54,403 bases of DNA, taken from the NCBI GenBank assembly GCA_019912545.1, contig JAIOIK010000130.1, positions 1-54,403 on the forward strand. Reading direction: 5' to 3'. The notes beneath the pieces were generated by a model. That model ran no database searches, was not told the DNA's origin, and worked only from the letters and a program-made list of their open reading frames with translations. This DNA is from Ignavibacteria bacterium (GTDB lineage: Bacteria; Bacteroidota; Ignavibacteria; Tepidaquicellales; OLB5). Shown in pieces: positions 7,528 through 17,232 of the stretch. Numbering within the stretch: the stretch's first letter is position 1; each line of letters opens with the position of its first letter. The position numbers were made by a program, and so were the translations under genes.

Positions 7528-9321
7528 TTACATCCCCTTCAGAATTTTTCCTGAAATCTGGTTTATATTTTGAAGGATGAACCCAGCCGGTTCACTATCT
7601 GTTTTACGTTTCAGTTCCTTCTTTCCTGTTTCAGGATCTTTCCTGAGGCTGCTCTCAAACTCCAGGCGGTTGAAAAGGAATAAATAAGGGTCTATAACTT
7701 TGTACTCATATTTCTCTATTACTTCTTTGAATTTTGGTATATCCTTCACAAAAAGCATTGATTTATCATCCCAAAAAACCAATTTCCATTTAGGATTTGT
7801 GCTGAAATAATTGGTTACTAACGTTTTCAGATCATTTGGCCTTCTGATAAGGTCTGGGTCAAGATATACTACATAATCTACTCCCCTTTCATCAAGCTTC
7901 TTATCAAATCCGGGAGCCATACGCATAATGTTATTGTACTCATTAAAGATTTCATCATTAAGATTACGGCTATCAATAAAGTTTTTCTGGTCCGGGAAAT
8001 TCCAGACCAAAGAGCCCCCCGTTCCGAAGTGGTTGTATGGAGTCCCTCTTATACCTGATTCCTTCATGAAATCAAAAAGCTGTACAGGCAAAAATTGTCC
8101 ATCAACACCCCACCCGAACATTCTGTAATACTGCATCTTCTCATAAATACTGTTACTTGGTATTAATGTAATCAGATAGATCAGCAGTATCCCTGCTGCT
8201 GCCTTAAGAACATTTCCATTCATGAAATTCTGAACTTGGTGTGATTTGATCCTCAGTACAAAGTAGTTTACGCTTACAGCTATGAAAAATATCATGATCA
8301 TGTTGTAATCAACAGTAAACCTTATAGCCCTTACGGAATAAATTGCCATTGCAATAAACATCAGTCCAAATAGAACATCTTTCCTGATATATGAGTATAT
8401 CAGCACCAGTACTCCAGAATAGAGAAAAAGTTTATACATTGTAAGAGTAATGCCGAAATCAAGTACTCCCGTAAAAGGACTCCTCCACTCGTTTACAGTT
8501 TCAAGCATTTTCATTTTTGTATGCCCGTATGCGTAAATGTATGTGCTTATTCCATGAGGATTTATAAGCAGTACTGCCGCGCTAACTATAGATATTATCC
8601 ATAACTTTTTCAATTCTGCCTGCGTTAAAGGTTTACTTTCAGCAGTCACAAATTTCTTCGCATTAAAGTAAATGATAGTCTCGCTTATGGTGAAAATAAA
8701 CAATACCAATCCCCCAGCCAGAACACCCATGTGTGAGTTAGCCCAAACAAGGAAGATCAAAGGCAGGAAGTACAATCTCTTTGCATACTTATCTCTATCG
8801 ATGTACTTGTAATTTAAGAGCACGTAAAGCAAAATTGCAAAGCAAATATAAGTAATGATGTGCGGTCGGGGCGAAAGCCTATCCATTGTAGCAACCAGCA
8901 GCCCAAATAGCAATAATATGGATAAAAAAGAGTTTACTTTGAATTTACTGAACAATCTGAAAAAAATGAAAAACACCAGGCAATATGCAAGGCTTCTGAA
9001 TATCAATATAGCATTGTAACCGCCAATACCGTTCAGTGAATAAGTTAGTACATCCCATCCCCATTCAAACGGGATCCACTCGCTACCGGATGTTATGTGG
9101 CCGAAGACATCCTTATCCGGAACGGCCTTGTTTTCTACTATGTATCTGCCCGTAGCAAGGTGCCAGAAGAAGTCATCATCACCTGATACTTTATAAGATG
9201 ATGCAAGGAATACAAGCACAAGAAATATTCCCAATAGCCCATTAACCGCATACTTATTTTCAGGCATTAACCGGGGAGATTTCCTGTTCTGCTTACTCTC
9301 TTTTATTTTTTTATTTGCCAA
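7528..9321 (-). CDS. large polytopic membrane protein, possibly GT-C-like
   Basis: The 597-residue protein has a basic cytoplasmic N-terminus, about ten hydrophobic segments between residues 28 and 390, and a soluble C-terminal domain (about 410-597). The first loop after helix 1 contains GDDDFFWHLATGRYI. An acidic cluster in the first extracytoplasmic loop followed by aromatic residues resembles GT-C glycosyltransferases that use lipid-linked sugars. The assignment is by analogy only and I do not recognise a named family. Its start lies about 110 bases from the PaaG-like gene stop on the same strand. Confidence 0.55.
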   Translation of the reverse strand: MANKKIKESKQNRKSPRLMPENKYAVNGLLGIFLVLVFLASSYKVSGDDDFFWHLATGRYIVENKAVPDKDVFGHITSGSEWIPFEWGWDVLTYSLNGIGGYNAILIFRSLAYCLVFFIFFRLFSKFKVNSFLSILLLFGLLVATMDRLSPRPHIITYICFAILLYVLLNYKYIDRDKYAKRLYFLPLIFLVWANSHMGVLAGGLVLFIFTISETIIYFNAKKFVTAESKPLTQAELKKLWIISIVSAAVLLINPHGISTYIYAYGHTKMKMLETVNEWRSPFTGVLDFGITLTMYKLFLYSGVLVLIYSYIRKDVLFGLMFIAMAIYSVRAIRFTVDYNMIMIFFIAVSVNYFVLRIKSHQVQNFMNGNVLKAAAGILLIYLITLIPSNSIYEKMQYYRMFGWGVDGQFLPVQLFDFMKESGIRGTPYNHFGTGGSLVWNFPDQKNFIDSRNLNDEIFNEYNNIMRMAPGFDKKLDERGVDYVVYLDPDLIRRPNDLKTLVTNYFSTNPKWKLVFWDDKSMLFVKDIPKFKEVIEKYEYKVIDPYLFLFNRLEFESSLRKDPETGKKELKRKTDSEPAGFILQNINQISGKILKGM

Positions 9322-9434
9322 AGGTTCTATTAATTTCTATCTTTTCATAAACCGAAAAAACTGTTTATCACGTATTCAGTAACTTTTTTTTTGATATTGC
9401 TCATTGTTATTTGACAATTGCTAATTGATAATTG

Positions 9435-10208
9435 CTATTGGCCTTTGAATACAGGTTTTCTTTTTTCGATAAATGAATTCACTCCTTCTTTGTAGTCACT
9501 TGAATTTCCTGCGGCATCCTGGAAAACTGCTTCTTCATCAAGTATTTCATTAAGTGACTTCGAAAACGAATTATTCAAAAGATTCTTGATCATTCCTAAA
9601 GCTTTTGTAGGTGCTTTTGCGTATTTCCCGGCATATTTATCCAAAGCAGCTTTCAAGACTTCCGGGGTTTGAACGCATACATTTACAAGTCCAAGCCTTT
9701 TTGCTTCTATGCCTGATATCCTCTCAGCAGTAGAGCACATCTGGAATGCTTTGGCGAGTCCAACCATTCGCGGGAGAGTAAAAGCAGAAGCAGAGTCAGG
9801 CACTAAGCCAACGTTTATAAATACTTCGATCAACTGTGCTGATTCAACAGCAATTCTGAAATCACATGCCAGGGCAAGTGAAAGCCCTGCACCTGCAGCA
9901 ACTCCGTTAATTCCGCATACAACTGGTTTTTGGAGTCCCATAATTTGCCTGATCAGCGGATTGTATTTTACTTCCAGCGCTTCTTTGAAGGTTTTGTTCT
10001 CGCTTTCGAAATCCTTAAGATCCTGCCCTGAACAAAATCCTTTACCCGCACCCGTTAATACCACGCATCTGATTGTTAAGTCTTCGGCATCCTTAAAGGC
10101 TTTCTGTAATTCCATCAGCATCTCTGAATTGAATGCATTTAGTGAATCCGGACGGTTTAGTGTTATATATAAAACTGAACCTTTTGCCTCTTTAAGAATT
10201 GAACTCAT
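9435..10208 (-). CDS. paaG: enoyl-CoA hydratase/isomerase family protein, PaaG-like
   Basis: This 257-residue crotonase-fold enzyme has oxyanion-hole segments GAGKGFCSGQDL (about 53-64) and GVAAGAGLSLALACDF (about 103-118). The later VGLVPDSAS keeps the catalytic Asp of PaaG-type isomerases in place of the Glu pair of classic hydratases. PaaG isomerises ring-epoxyphenylacetyl-CoA to the oxepin. Outside a phenylacetate cluster the same fold may serve as a general enoyl-CoA isomerase. No other paa genes are in the window, so the family is secure but the substrate is not. Confidence 0.82.
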   Translation of the reverse strand: MSSILKEAKGSVLYITLNRPDSLNAFNSEMLMELQKAFKDAEDLTIRCVVLTGAGKGFCSGQDLKDFESENKTFKEALEVKYNPLIRQIMGLQKPVVCGINGVAAGAGLSLALACDFRIAVESAQLIEVFINVGLVPDSASAFTLPRMVGLAKAFQMCSTAERISGIEAKRLGLVNVCVQTPEVLKAALDKYAGKYAKAPTKALGMIKNLLNNSFSKSLNEILDEEAVFQDAAGNSSDYKEGVNSFIEKRKPVFKGQ

Positions 10209-10288
10209 TATATTTAATTAATTTAGTAATTCTAAAATTTGTTGTTTTTACTAGGGTCTGATTTGCTACGTAATCGAAAGAGAATTCA

Positions 10289-11245
10289 CTACTCATAAAT
10301 TAATTTAGTTCTGTAATTTTCCTTCTGGTCTTCTGTCATATATATTTCTTCAAGCTTATTGCCAAACTTATCGTAATTTATTGTACGGATAGATTTATTA
10401 ATATTGCTATTCTTTATTTCCGTGATCTCTACTATTTGTGTTTTACCGCCGGCATCATATGTGTAAACATATTTTGTATAATTATCGGGTGAAGTGCTCA
10501 TATAGGCTTCAGTAATCGCTCCTTTATCATCATATTTATAAGTTTCGGTAAGTGTATTGCCACTTGAAAATATTGAGATTTTTTCAGTGATCAGAGCAAG
10601 TTTATTATACTTATATGTGTAGTTAACTGTCAATGTTCTATCATCCCCGTCACCACAGTTATCTTTTCTGAGAGATCTTGCAAGATCATTGTAAGTGTTA
10701 TACAAATACTTTTCACTCACTTTGCAGTTATTAACGGCATCCTTTGTGCTGGCCTCAATTACTCTTCCCATCGGGTCATAATCATAATTTATTTCGGTCT
10801 TCACCAAAGACTCTGTTTTTTGTTCTTCCTTAATAAGATTGCCAATATCGTCATAGGTAAGCAGATTCTTCTTAACTTCACCGTGAGGCAGCAATGAATC
10901 GATCCTTTGGATGATCTTTCCGTAATTATCATACTGATAAAAATAGCTGTAATAATTCTGCGACCAAAGATTAAGGTTTTGGTCATCCGCAGGCATATAT
11001 TCCTGCTGCAGTTTACCTGTATTATTGTAGTAAGAAATGCGGGTTGTGTCCGTTCTGCCCGCAGTAAACCTGATCTCTATGCATTTTTTAATACCGGCAT
11101 CAAGTTTCATCTTCTCTTTATCATTAAGCTTGAAATACTTTTTGACAACCTCCGGAGATTCGCCCTGGGAAAATAGTGTGGAACTATTTGTAAAACAGGT
11201 AATTAGCGTTAGGATTATAATTTTAAACGAGCAGTTCAATTGCAT
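10289..11245 (-). CDS. secreted protein with YD-repeat-like strands
   Basis: This 318-residue protein has an N-terminal signal peptide (FKIIILTLITCFTNSSTLFSQ). The rest is built from repeating units of the form YDxxGxxxxx, for example YQYDNYGKIIQ, LTYDDIGNLIKE, YDYDPMGRVIEAS, YKYDDKGAITEAY and INYDKFGNKLEE. These resemble the YD repeats of RHS/teneurin proteins and wrap into beta-sheet shells. It is far too short for an RHS toxin, and no toxin tip or T9SS tail is visible. Probably a periplasmic or surface protein of unknown role. Confidence 0.6.
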   Translation of the reverse strand: MQLNCSFKIIILTLITCFTNSSTLFSQGESPEVVKKYFKLNDKEKMKLDAGIKKCIEIRFTAGRTDTTRISYYNNTGKLQQEYMPADDQNLNLWSQNYYSYFYQYDNYGKIIQRIDSLLPHGEVKKNLLTYDDIGNLIKEEQKTESLVKTEINYDYDPMGRVIEASTKDAVNNCKVSEKYLYNTYNDLARSLRKDNCGDGDDRTLTVNYTYKYNKLALITEKISIFSSGNTLTETYKYDDKGAITEAYMSTSPDNYTKYVYTYDAGGKTQIVEITEIKNSNINKSIRTINYDKFGNKLEEIYMTEDQKENYRTKLIYE

Positions 11246-11412
11246 TTTTTGATTGTTTCAAACCAGTGGATACAGCCTATGTCCATTGCAAGAATCAGTT
11301 AAATTTATGATTGTGATTCCCGTAATCTACAAACAAAATCACAAAAAAAATATGAATTAAAAAGATGTCAACTATACATTTAATTATTGAATAAAAAATA
11401 CTAACTTTGGGT

Positions 11413-12516
11413 ATGAATACTCCTAAATCGGTAATTAAGCCATACGTAAAACTAAGAAGGCTTTTCCGCCCTAAAAAGAAGCAGGCAGGTCTTCCGCCCG
11501 GAACACCCGTATATACCGGTGAACATCATGAAAAGAAAGTCATCATTTCCCTTATTGAGTACAACCATGATTCAGTTAATGAAAGAGTAATCACACCGGA
11601 AGAAACAAGTACTTGTGTTAAACCCGGAAGTATTAGCTGGGTAGATGTTGAAGGCCTCCGTGATGTTTCGGCAATTCAGAAAATAAGCGATAATATCGGG
11701 CTTCATCCCCTGGTTTTGGAGGATATTCTGAATGTTGAGCAGCGCCCAAAAATGGATGAGTTTGAAGGTTATATTTATATTGTTCTGAAGATGTTCCATA
11801 CTGCTAAAGACGGCTATGAGATAATACCGGAGCAGGTAAGTATAATATTAAGCAAAAATTATGTTGTAACTTTCCAGGAAGGGATTGAAGGTGATACTTT
11901 CCACGAACTTAGGGAAAGGATCAGGCATAACAAAGGTGTGGTCAATAAAATGAGTTCTGATTATCTTGTATATTCAATTATTGACTCAATTATTGATTCC
12001 TATTTTACTATACTGGAAACGTTCGGCGACAGGATCGAAAAGCTTGAAGAAGAGCTAGTTAACAATCCGCAAAAACGCACGTTAACTGAGATATACAAAA
12101 TAAAGCGTGAGATGCTTTATTTGCGTAAATCCGTCTGGCCATTAAGAGAAGCAATTAGCAGAATGGAAAGAGGTGAATCTGATATGATTACCAGAAGCAC
12201 TCATCTGTATTTAAGAGATGTTTACGACCATACCATTAACGTTCTGGATACCATTGAAACATACCGCGATATGCTCTCAGGCATGATTGATATTTATCTT
12301 TCAAGCATCAGCAACCGCCTCAACGAAACTATGAAATACCTGGCGCTGATTTCAACGATATTTATTCCAATGACTTTTATTGCAAGCATATACGGCATGA
12401 ATTTTGAGAGCATGCCAGAAATTAAATGGATGCACGGTTATAAATTTGCACTGGGGCTTATGTTTTCTATTGGCCTTGGTTTCTTTATATACTTTAAGCG
12501 GAGAAAATGGATATGA
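11413..12516 (+). CDS. corA: CorA-type magnesium/cobalt transporter
   Basis: CorA forms a homopentameric inner-membrane Mg2+ channel. The 367-residue product has a large cytoplasmic alpha/beta domain (WVDVEGLRDVSAIQKIS, LHPLVLEDIL), a long stalk helix (about 190-300) and two C-terminal membrane helices. The pore signature YGMNFESMPE lies between those helices, and a basic tail (KRRKWI) ends the chain. I start at ATG 11413 rather than in-frame TTG 11407. TAACTTTG at 11402-11409 resembles a Bacteroidota -7 element, which would put transcription start almost at the ATG. The stop overlaps the next start by four bases. Confidence 0.93.
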   Translation: MNTPKSVIKPYVKLRRLFRPKKKQAGLPPGTPVYTGEHHEKKVIISLIEYNHDSVNERVITPEETSTCVKPGSISWVDVEGLRDVSAIQKISDNIGLHPLVLEDILNVEQRPKMDEFEGYIYIVLKMFHTAKDGYEIIPEQVSIILSKNYVVTFQEGIEGDTFHELRERIRHNKGVVNKMSSDYLVYSIIDSIIDSYFTILETFGDRIEKLEEELVNNPQKRTLTEIYKIKREMLYLRKSVWPLREAISRMERGESDMITRSTHLYLRDVYDHTINVLDTIETYRDMLSGMIDIYLSSISNRLNETMKYLALISTIFIPMTFIASIYGMNFESMPEIKWMHGYKFALGLMFSIGLGFFIYFKRRKWI

Positions 12517-14117
12517 AATACACATTATTTCTTGTTTTAACCGCCCTAATCCTTTACCCGCGCTTATTTGCACAGGATGCAATTAATTGCGGAATTATTT
12601 TGAATTCTAAGCCTGCAACATATGATCTAAACGGCGATGGAGAGATCAATCAGCTTGATAAAACAGATTATATAATTCCGGATAATGCTGTATTCAGGAA
12701 TAACGGAGTCATGCTGCAGTTCTCTTCGTTTTGGCAATCACCTGCCGGCGCATTTACTAATTGCTGGGATGGCATTACCGGTTATTTTGATGGTGATACA
12801 CTTCTTGATGTAGCGGGATTCACTTTCAACCCCGCTAAGTTTTACATTTATGAACAATCCCCAACTGTACCTAATACTTTTGATATGGTTCAGGAGTTCA
12901 TCAAGACCGAGGGCGGCAGTTTCGGGCCGATAATTGCAGGAGATACTGACGGAGATGGCAAGATTGAGCTGATCTCTCCGGATGTTCTGGGAATAGCAAG
13001 AGTTTATATTTATGAAAACGACGGGAATAATAATTATGTGGCACAGCCAACCTTTTCGCACCCTAGTAACAGTGAAGGCGGGCAAGGGGTATATATTACC
13101 GATCTGAATAAGAACGGTAAGAAAGAAATTGTGATCTTAAGAGGTACTACCGGCGGCGGTGAAGTAAGGATTTGGGAACACTCCGGAACCATCGGTGTAA
13201 ATACATACACGAATATTTATACTTATACTACACCATCTTATATTTTTGGCAAAGGCGGTTTGGGTGATTCTGATAATGACGGCTGGGAAGAGATCTTTTT
13301 AACCTATGGCGGGATACCGACCTTCAATACATTTATAAGAAGGATCGAATTCGACTCTGCTTCTTCAAGCTTTCAGCATTTGATGTTCGAGGCTCCATCA
13401 GTTGGAATGCCGGCAAACTATAAAGTATATGACCTGGGTAATGATAACATAAAAGAACTGCTAATGACTTGTAACTCAAACAGCAGGGCTGCATGCTACG
13501 TTTTCAGGACTAGTGGCAGTAACTCATATAACAAAATTGATTCAGTTTTTGAAACTGCCGATAATAATAATATGCTTTCGTGTGATATCAAGGTTTTAAG
13601 CGGCAATTCACATCCATCATTATTAATGGGAAGCTTTAACGGCAGAGTATATACATATGAATATAACGGGACAAATTTTGTTAAAGATTATGAAAACCTA
13701 AGTTATCCGGGTGCGGCTGTAAGGCGCGTCTATTGGCTGCCGACGACTACTTACGATGGATATTTTAACACATGGAGCGGCACTAATTCGAACGGAACAT
13801 TCTATATTTATAAGAAAGATCTTCCGCTTGGAGTTCAAAATAACAGTTTCCCAATAGGTTTTTCACTTTCCCAGAATTACCCGAATCCATTTAATCCTGT
13901 AACTTCCATATTCTATGAGCTATCAGAATACTCAGATGTAAGCATTGGCATATATGGAGTTGACGGGAAATTTATAAAAGAGCTGTTCAATGATCATAAA
14001 ACTCCGGGCAGATATAAAGTTGAATTTAATGCTGCGGATCTTGCAAGCGGAATATATTTTTATAAACTAACTGTAAATGGAAACTCAGATACAAAGAAAA
14101 TGATGCTGATCAAGTGA
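12513..14117 (+). CDS. T9SS-secreted FG-GAP/VCBS-repeat protein
   Basis: The 534-residue exported protein starts at ATG 12513, in an ATGA overlap with the corA stop; an ATG six bases earlier is the alternative. A signal peptide (YTLFLVLTALILYPRLFAQ) is followed by a Ca-binding-like loop (DLNGDGEINQLDKTDY, about 30-45). Several FG-GAP-like propeller blades then carry Asp-rich loops (AGDTDGDGKIEL, YDLGNDNIKEL, GDSDNDGWEEI). The last 85 residues are a type A T9SS sorting domain starting at LSQNYPNPFNP and ending TKKMMLIK. It is probably surface-bound or released; its ligand is unknown. Confidence 0.85.
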   Translation: MKYTLFLVLTALILYPRLFAQDAINCGIILNSKPATYDLNGDGEINQLDKTDYIIPDNAVFRNNGVMLQFSSFWQSPAGAFTNCWDGITGYFDGDTLLDVAGFTFNPAKFYIYEQSPTVPNTFDMVQEFIKTEGGSFGPIIAGDTDGDGKIELISPDVLGIARVYIYENDGNNNYVAQPTFSHPSNSEGGQGVYITDLNKNGKKEIVILRGTTGGGEVRIWEHSGTIGVNTYTNIYTYTTPSYIFGKGGLGDSDNDGWEEIFLTYGGIPTFNTFIRRIEFDSASSSFQHLMFEAPSVGMPANYKVYDLGNDNIKELLMTCNSNSRAACYVFRTSGSNSYNKIDSVFETADNNNMLSCDIKVLSGNSHPSLLMGSFNGRVYTYEYNGTNFVKDYENLSYPGAAVRRVYWLPTTTYDGYFNTWSGTNSNGTFYIYKKDLPLGVQNNSFPIGFSLSQNYPNPFNPVTSIFYELSEYSDVSIGIYGVDGKFIKELFNDHKTPGRYKVEFNAADLASGIYFYKLTVNGNSDTKKMMLIK

Positions 14118-15208
14118 CAAAAGGTAAATATTTTATTGATCCTGATATCAGGAAAGCGGAGACTCTTCCTGCTGAGTTTTACAGGAGCAAAGAAGTTTAT
14201 GAGGAATCTAAAGAAAAGATATTTACAAAATGCTGGCACTTTGCCGGTGATACCGGTTTAGTTAAGGTCCCGGGATCAATTCACCCGTTGACTGTTCTTG
14301 ATGGATATTTAAGTGAGCCGCTGCTTCTAACCCGTGACCATGATGACAATATTCATTGCCTTTCGAATGTTTGCTCACACAGAGGAAATATCCTTGCTGA
14401 AAATCCGGATGTAATTAAAGTATTGCAGTGCCGCTATCATGGAAGGCGGTTTGATTTAAACGGCTGTTTTAAATCAATGCCTGAATGTGAGGATGCATTA
14501 AATTTCCCACGTCCTGAGGATAATCTCACAAAAGTTCCCTTTGAGGTCTGGAACAACTTTGTTTTCGCTTCAGTTAAGCCAATTGCGCCGCTTAACAGCT
14601 TTCTGAAGATCATTGATGACAAGCTGGATGGAGCAAAGATAGGCGATCTGATACACGAACCAACTAGAAGCCGTGACTATTTGGTAAAATGCAACTGGGC
14701 ACTGTATGTTGATAACTACCTTGAAGGCTTCCACATTCCATTTGTGCACGCAGGCTTAAACGAAAAAGTTGATTACGGCAGTTATACAAGCGAGCTTTAT
14801 GAATATTGTAATCTTCAATTAGCATTTGCTAAACCCGGCGAGGAATGCTTCAGGCTTCATGAAACTTCGCCGGATTACGGAAGTGAAGTTGCCGCATATT
14901 ACTGGTGGGTTTTCCCGAACTTAATGCTTAATTACTATCCATGGGGACTCTCAATTAACATTATCCGTCCATTAGCAAAGGATCTGACGAAAGTTTCTTT
15001 TGTTACTTATGTAAGCGATCCCTCAAAGCTTGATAAAGGCGCCGGCTCAGGTCTGGATAGAGTTGAACGCGAAGATGAAGCTATTGTTGAGATGGTACAG
15101 AAAGGCGTGCAGTCAAGATTTTACACCCGCGGCAGGTACTCACCAAAGCGTGAGCAGTGTGTTCATCATTTTCATAGGTTACTGGTAAAATTTCTGGAAA
15201 CAGAATGA
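14114..15208 (+). CDS. Rieske [2Fe-2S] ring-hydroxylating oxygenase-type alpha subunit
   Basis: This 364-residue protein starts at GTG 14114, overlapping the previous stop by four bases (GTGA). The Rieske cluster ligands are Cys87 and His89 (CSHRGN) and Cys106 and His109 (CRYHG). The C-terminal catalytic domain has the mononuclear iron motif in DNYLEGFHIPFVH (His207, His212). Architecture and length match the aromatic dioxygenase/choline monooxygenase superfamily. The substrate is unknown, and no reductase or ferredoxin gene is adjacent. The coupling to corA and a secreted protein is unexpected. Confidence 0.87.
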   Translation: MTKGKYFIDPDIRKAETLPAEFYRSKEVYEESKEKIFTKCWHFAGDTGLVKVPGSIHPLTVLDGYLSEPLLLTRDHDDNIHCLSNVCSHRGNILAENPDVIKVLQCRYHGRRFDLNGCFKSMPECEDALNFPRPEDNLTKVPFEVWNNFVFASVKPIAPLNSFLKIIDDKLDGAKIGDLIHEPTRSRDYLVKCNWALYVDNYLEGFHIPFVHAGLNEKVDYGSYTSELYEYCNLQLAFAKPGEECFRLHETSPDYGSEVAAYYWWVFPNLMLNYYPWGLSINIIRPLAKDLTKVSFVTYVSDPSKLDKGAGSGLDRVEREDEAIVEMVQKGVQSRFYTRGRYSPKREQCVHHFHRLLVKFLETE

Positions 15209-15213
15209 AATAT

Positions 15214-15312
15214 TATAAGGAGTGCATCTTTGCGATTACTGGTCTATAAGATTCATTGTCAATTATTATGTTAAACAGAAATGCAATTGATCGTTCAGAT
15301 GCATTCCCTACT
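15214..15312. repeat. MITE-like palindrome-ended element, copy 1 (diverged)
   Basis: Left arm TATAAGGAGTGCATCT (15214-15229) is an imperfect inverted match to right arm AGATGCATTCCCTACT (15297-15312). The right arm is nearly identical to that of the element at 16108-16208. The element is 99 bp, AT-rich inside, and has no open frame. It fills the gap between the Rieske gene and the SDR gene. Confidence 0.6.
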
Positions 15313-15323
15313 GTAAAAATATT

Positions 15324-16091
15324 ATGACAAAATACAATAATGTAGTATTATTCGGAGCTTCACAGGGAATCGGTGAAGCATTGGCATATGAGTATTCTGC
15401 TCATCGATCAAACTTGGTGCTCCTTTCAAGAAATGAAAAAGCAATAGAACAGATATCATCAAAAATTTCTTCTAACGGTAGTATTTGCTTCTGCAGGAAA
15501 TGCGATATTTCTTTATTTGAAGAAGTTAAATCTAGAATTGATTTCGCAATTGAAAAGCTGGGCACTATTGATTTGGCCATAATCAACTCCGGAATTGGCG
15601 GCCCAAACTGGATGAATAAATTCAGCAGCAGTGATTTCATTAATATGTTTAATGTTAACACTTTCGGAATAGCAAATGTTCTTGAAGCAATAATTCCTGT
15701 TATGATGAAACAGGGCTGCGGAACAATTGCAGGGATTACTTCACTGGCAGATATTCGCGGATACGGGGGATCGGCAAGTTACTCTGCAAGTAAGGCAGCA
15801 GGCTCTATTTTGCTTGAATCGGCGCGTGTAGAGCTTAAAAAGCATAATATCAGGGTAATCACTGTCAGACCCGGCTTTGTGAAGACTGCAATGACAGATA
15901 AGAATGAATTCAAAATGCCATTTTTAATGCAGCCTGAGGAAGCTGCAAAGAGGATTAGAATTGGAATAGAAAAAGGGAGAAGTGTTGTGCAGTTCCCATG
16001 GCCAATTGTTATGGCAACAAGAATAATTAAATTTTTACCGAATTGGATATATGATTGGGCTATGAATAAGTCAAGGCCGGTGAAGAAATAA
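15324..16091 (+). CDS. short-chain dehydrogenase/reductase (SDR)
   Basis: This 255-residue classical SDR has a Rossmann nucleotide site GASQGIGEAL (11-20), NSGIG in place of the usual NNAG, and a catalytic Ser140, Tyr153, Lys157 triad (YSASK). It should oxidise or reduce an alcohol/carbonyl using NAD(P)(H). The C-terminus carries a hydrophobic, basic segment (VMATRIIKFLPNWIYDWAM) that may contact membrane, as in sterol/lipid SDRs. It follows the Rieske gene but is bounded on both sides by repeat elements, so co-transcription is uncertain. Confidence 0.9.
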   Translation: MTKYNNVVLFGASQGIGEALAYEYSAHRSNLVLLSRNEKAIEQISSKISSNGSICFCRKCDISLFEEVKSRIDFAIEKLGTIDLAIINSGIGGPNWMNKFSSSDFINMFNVNTFGIANVLEAIIPVMMKQGCGTIAGITSLADIRGYGGSASYSASKAAGSILLESARVELKKHNIRVITVRPGFVKTAMTDKNEFKMPFLMQPEEAAKRIRIGIEKGRSVVQFPWPIVMATRIIKFLPNWIYDWAMNKSRPVKK

Positions 16092-16107
16092 AATATATGG
16101 AGATTAA

Positions 16108-16208
16108 TGTAGGGAATGCATCTAAAAGTTTAAACCAAGTTACTAGAATTTGTTAAATAGCTGCTTAACGCTTGCATTACCGATAGGTGTTGAGATGCAT
16201 TCCCTACA
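16108..16208. repeat. MITE-like palindrome-ended element, copy 2
   Basis: A perfect 16-bp inverted repeat, TGTAGGGAATGCATCT at 16108-16123 and its complement at 16193-16208, encloses 69 bp of AT-rich sequence with no open frame. It shares its termini with the copy at 15214-15312, on the other side of the SDR gene. Confidence 0.72.
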
Positions 16209-16213
16209 GAAAG

Positions 16214-17212
16214 TCAAAATTTTGTAATTATCTCATCTGCTTTCATAACATTTTCATGCTTGCCGGTAATTGATTCCCCAATCCCAAGGGCAACGCCATC
16301 AAGCTCAGCGTTCTCGATTTCGGAATCTTCGCAGATAAGTGAATTTTTAATTGTGGAATTCTTAATTGTCACACCATCAGTAATTACAACATTCGGACCT
16401 ATAGTTGAATCAACTATCTTACAGTTATTGCCGATATAAACCGGTTCTATGAATTTTGAATTAACTGAAAGGTACTCCCCTTCAATATTATGATCTCTGT
16501 TCAGCAAATAATTATTTGTACTTAGAAGAGTTTCGGGTTTGCCGCAATCGAACCAGTTCTCAATTTCGAACGGACTCATTTTCACACCGTCTTCAACAAG
16601 CTTCATAAGCGCATCAGTCAGCTGGTATTCATTCTTAGTGCGGATGTTGTTGTACATAAGATATTCAATCGCTTCAAATAAACGCCTACCTTCTTTAATG
16701 AAATATATTCCGGCTATTGCGCTTTTGCTTATTGTAACTCCCGGAGCAGGTTTCTCTATCATTTTTGTGATCAGACCGTCCTTAGATTCAACTATACCAA
16801 ACCTTGAGGTATCTTCAACATCTTTAACTCCTATAGCTGAAGTTGGACAGCTTAACATTGCGTTAAGATCAAACTCAAAGATCGTATCACCCAGAATTAT
16901 TATTACAGGCTCATCCTTAGCAAATTCTTTTGCGTGGTAAACAGCATGGCCAAGACCCAGCATTTCTTTCTGCTCGGTAAATTCAAACTTCACTCCGGAA
17001 TCAGCATACTCATTATTTACGGCAGAAATGATCTGATCGCCAAGATAGCCAACAACAAGGATTACAGCATCAATTTTGCCGTTTTTAACTAATTCATCGA
17101 TCAAATGGAAGAGCATCGGTCTTCCGGCGACGTTAATTAATACTTTCGGAACTTTGTTTGTCAGCGGCTGTAATCTAGTACCGATTCCCGCAACTGGTAT
17201 TATAGCTTTCAT
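16214..17212 (-). CDS. sugar-1-phosphate nucleotidyltransferase (RmlA/GalU-like, with C-terminal beta-helix)
   Basis: This 332-residue enzyme transfers a nucleotidyl group to a sugar-1-phosphate. The N-terminus MKAIIPVAGIGTRLQPLTNK and the following PKVLINV form the nucleotide-binding signature. LGDTIFEFDL supplies the metal Asp, and NWFDCGKPETLLSTN closes the catalytic domain near residue 225. The last 90 residues are hexapeptide-repeat-like (left-handed beta-helix), as in long glucose-1-phosphate thymidylyltransferases. I start at ATG 17212; the frame extends to 17284 but only through palindromic repeat DNA. Which sugar and nucleotide are used cannot be decided here. Confidence 0.85.
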   Translation of the reverse strand: MKAIIPVAGIGTRLQPLTNKVPKVLINVAGRPMLFHLIDELVKNGKIDAVILVVGYLGDQIISAVNNEYADSGVKFEFTEQKEMLGLGHAVYHAKEFAKDEPVIIILGDTIFEFDLNAMLSCPTSAIGVKDVEDTSRFGIVESKDGLITKMIEKPAPGVTISKSAIAGIYFIKEGRRLFEAIEYLMYNNIRTKNEYQLTDALMKLVEDGVKMSPFEIENWFDCGKPETLLSTNNYLLNRDHNIEGEYLSVNSKFIEPVYIGNNCKIVDSTIGPNVVITDGVTIKNSTIKNSLICEDSEIENAELDGVALGIGESITGKHENVMKADEIITKF

Positions 17213-17232
17213 AAAACAATCTATTTTATAGT

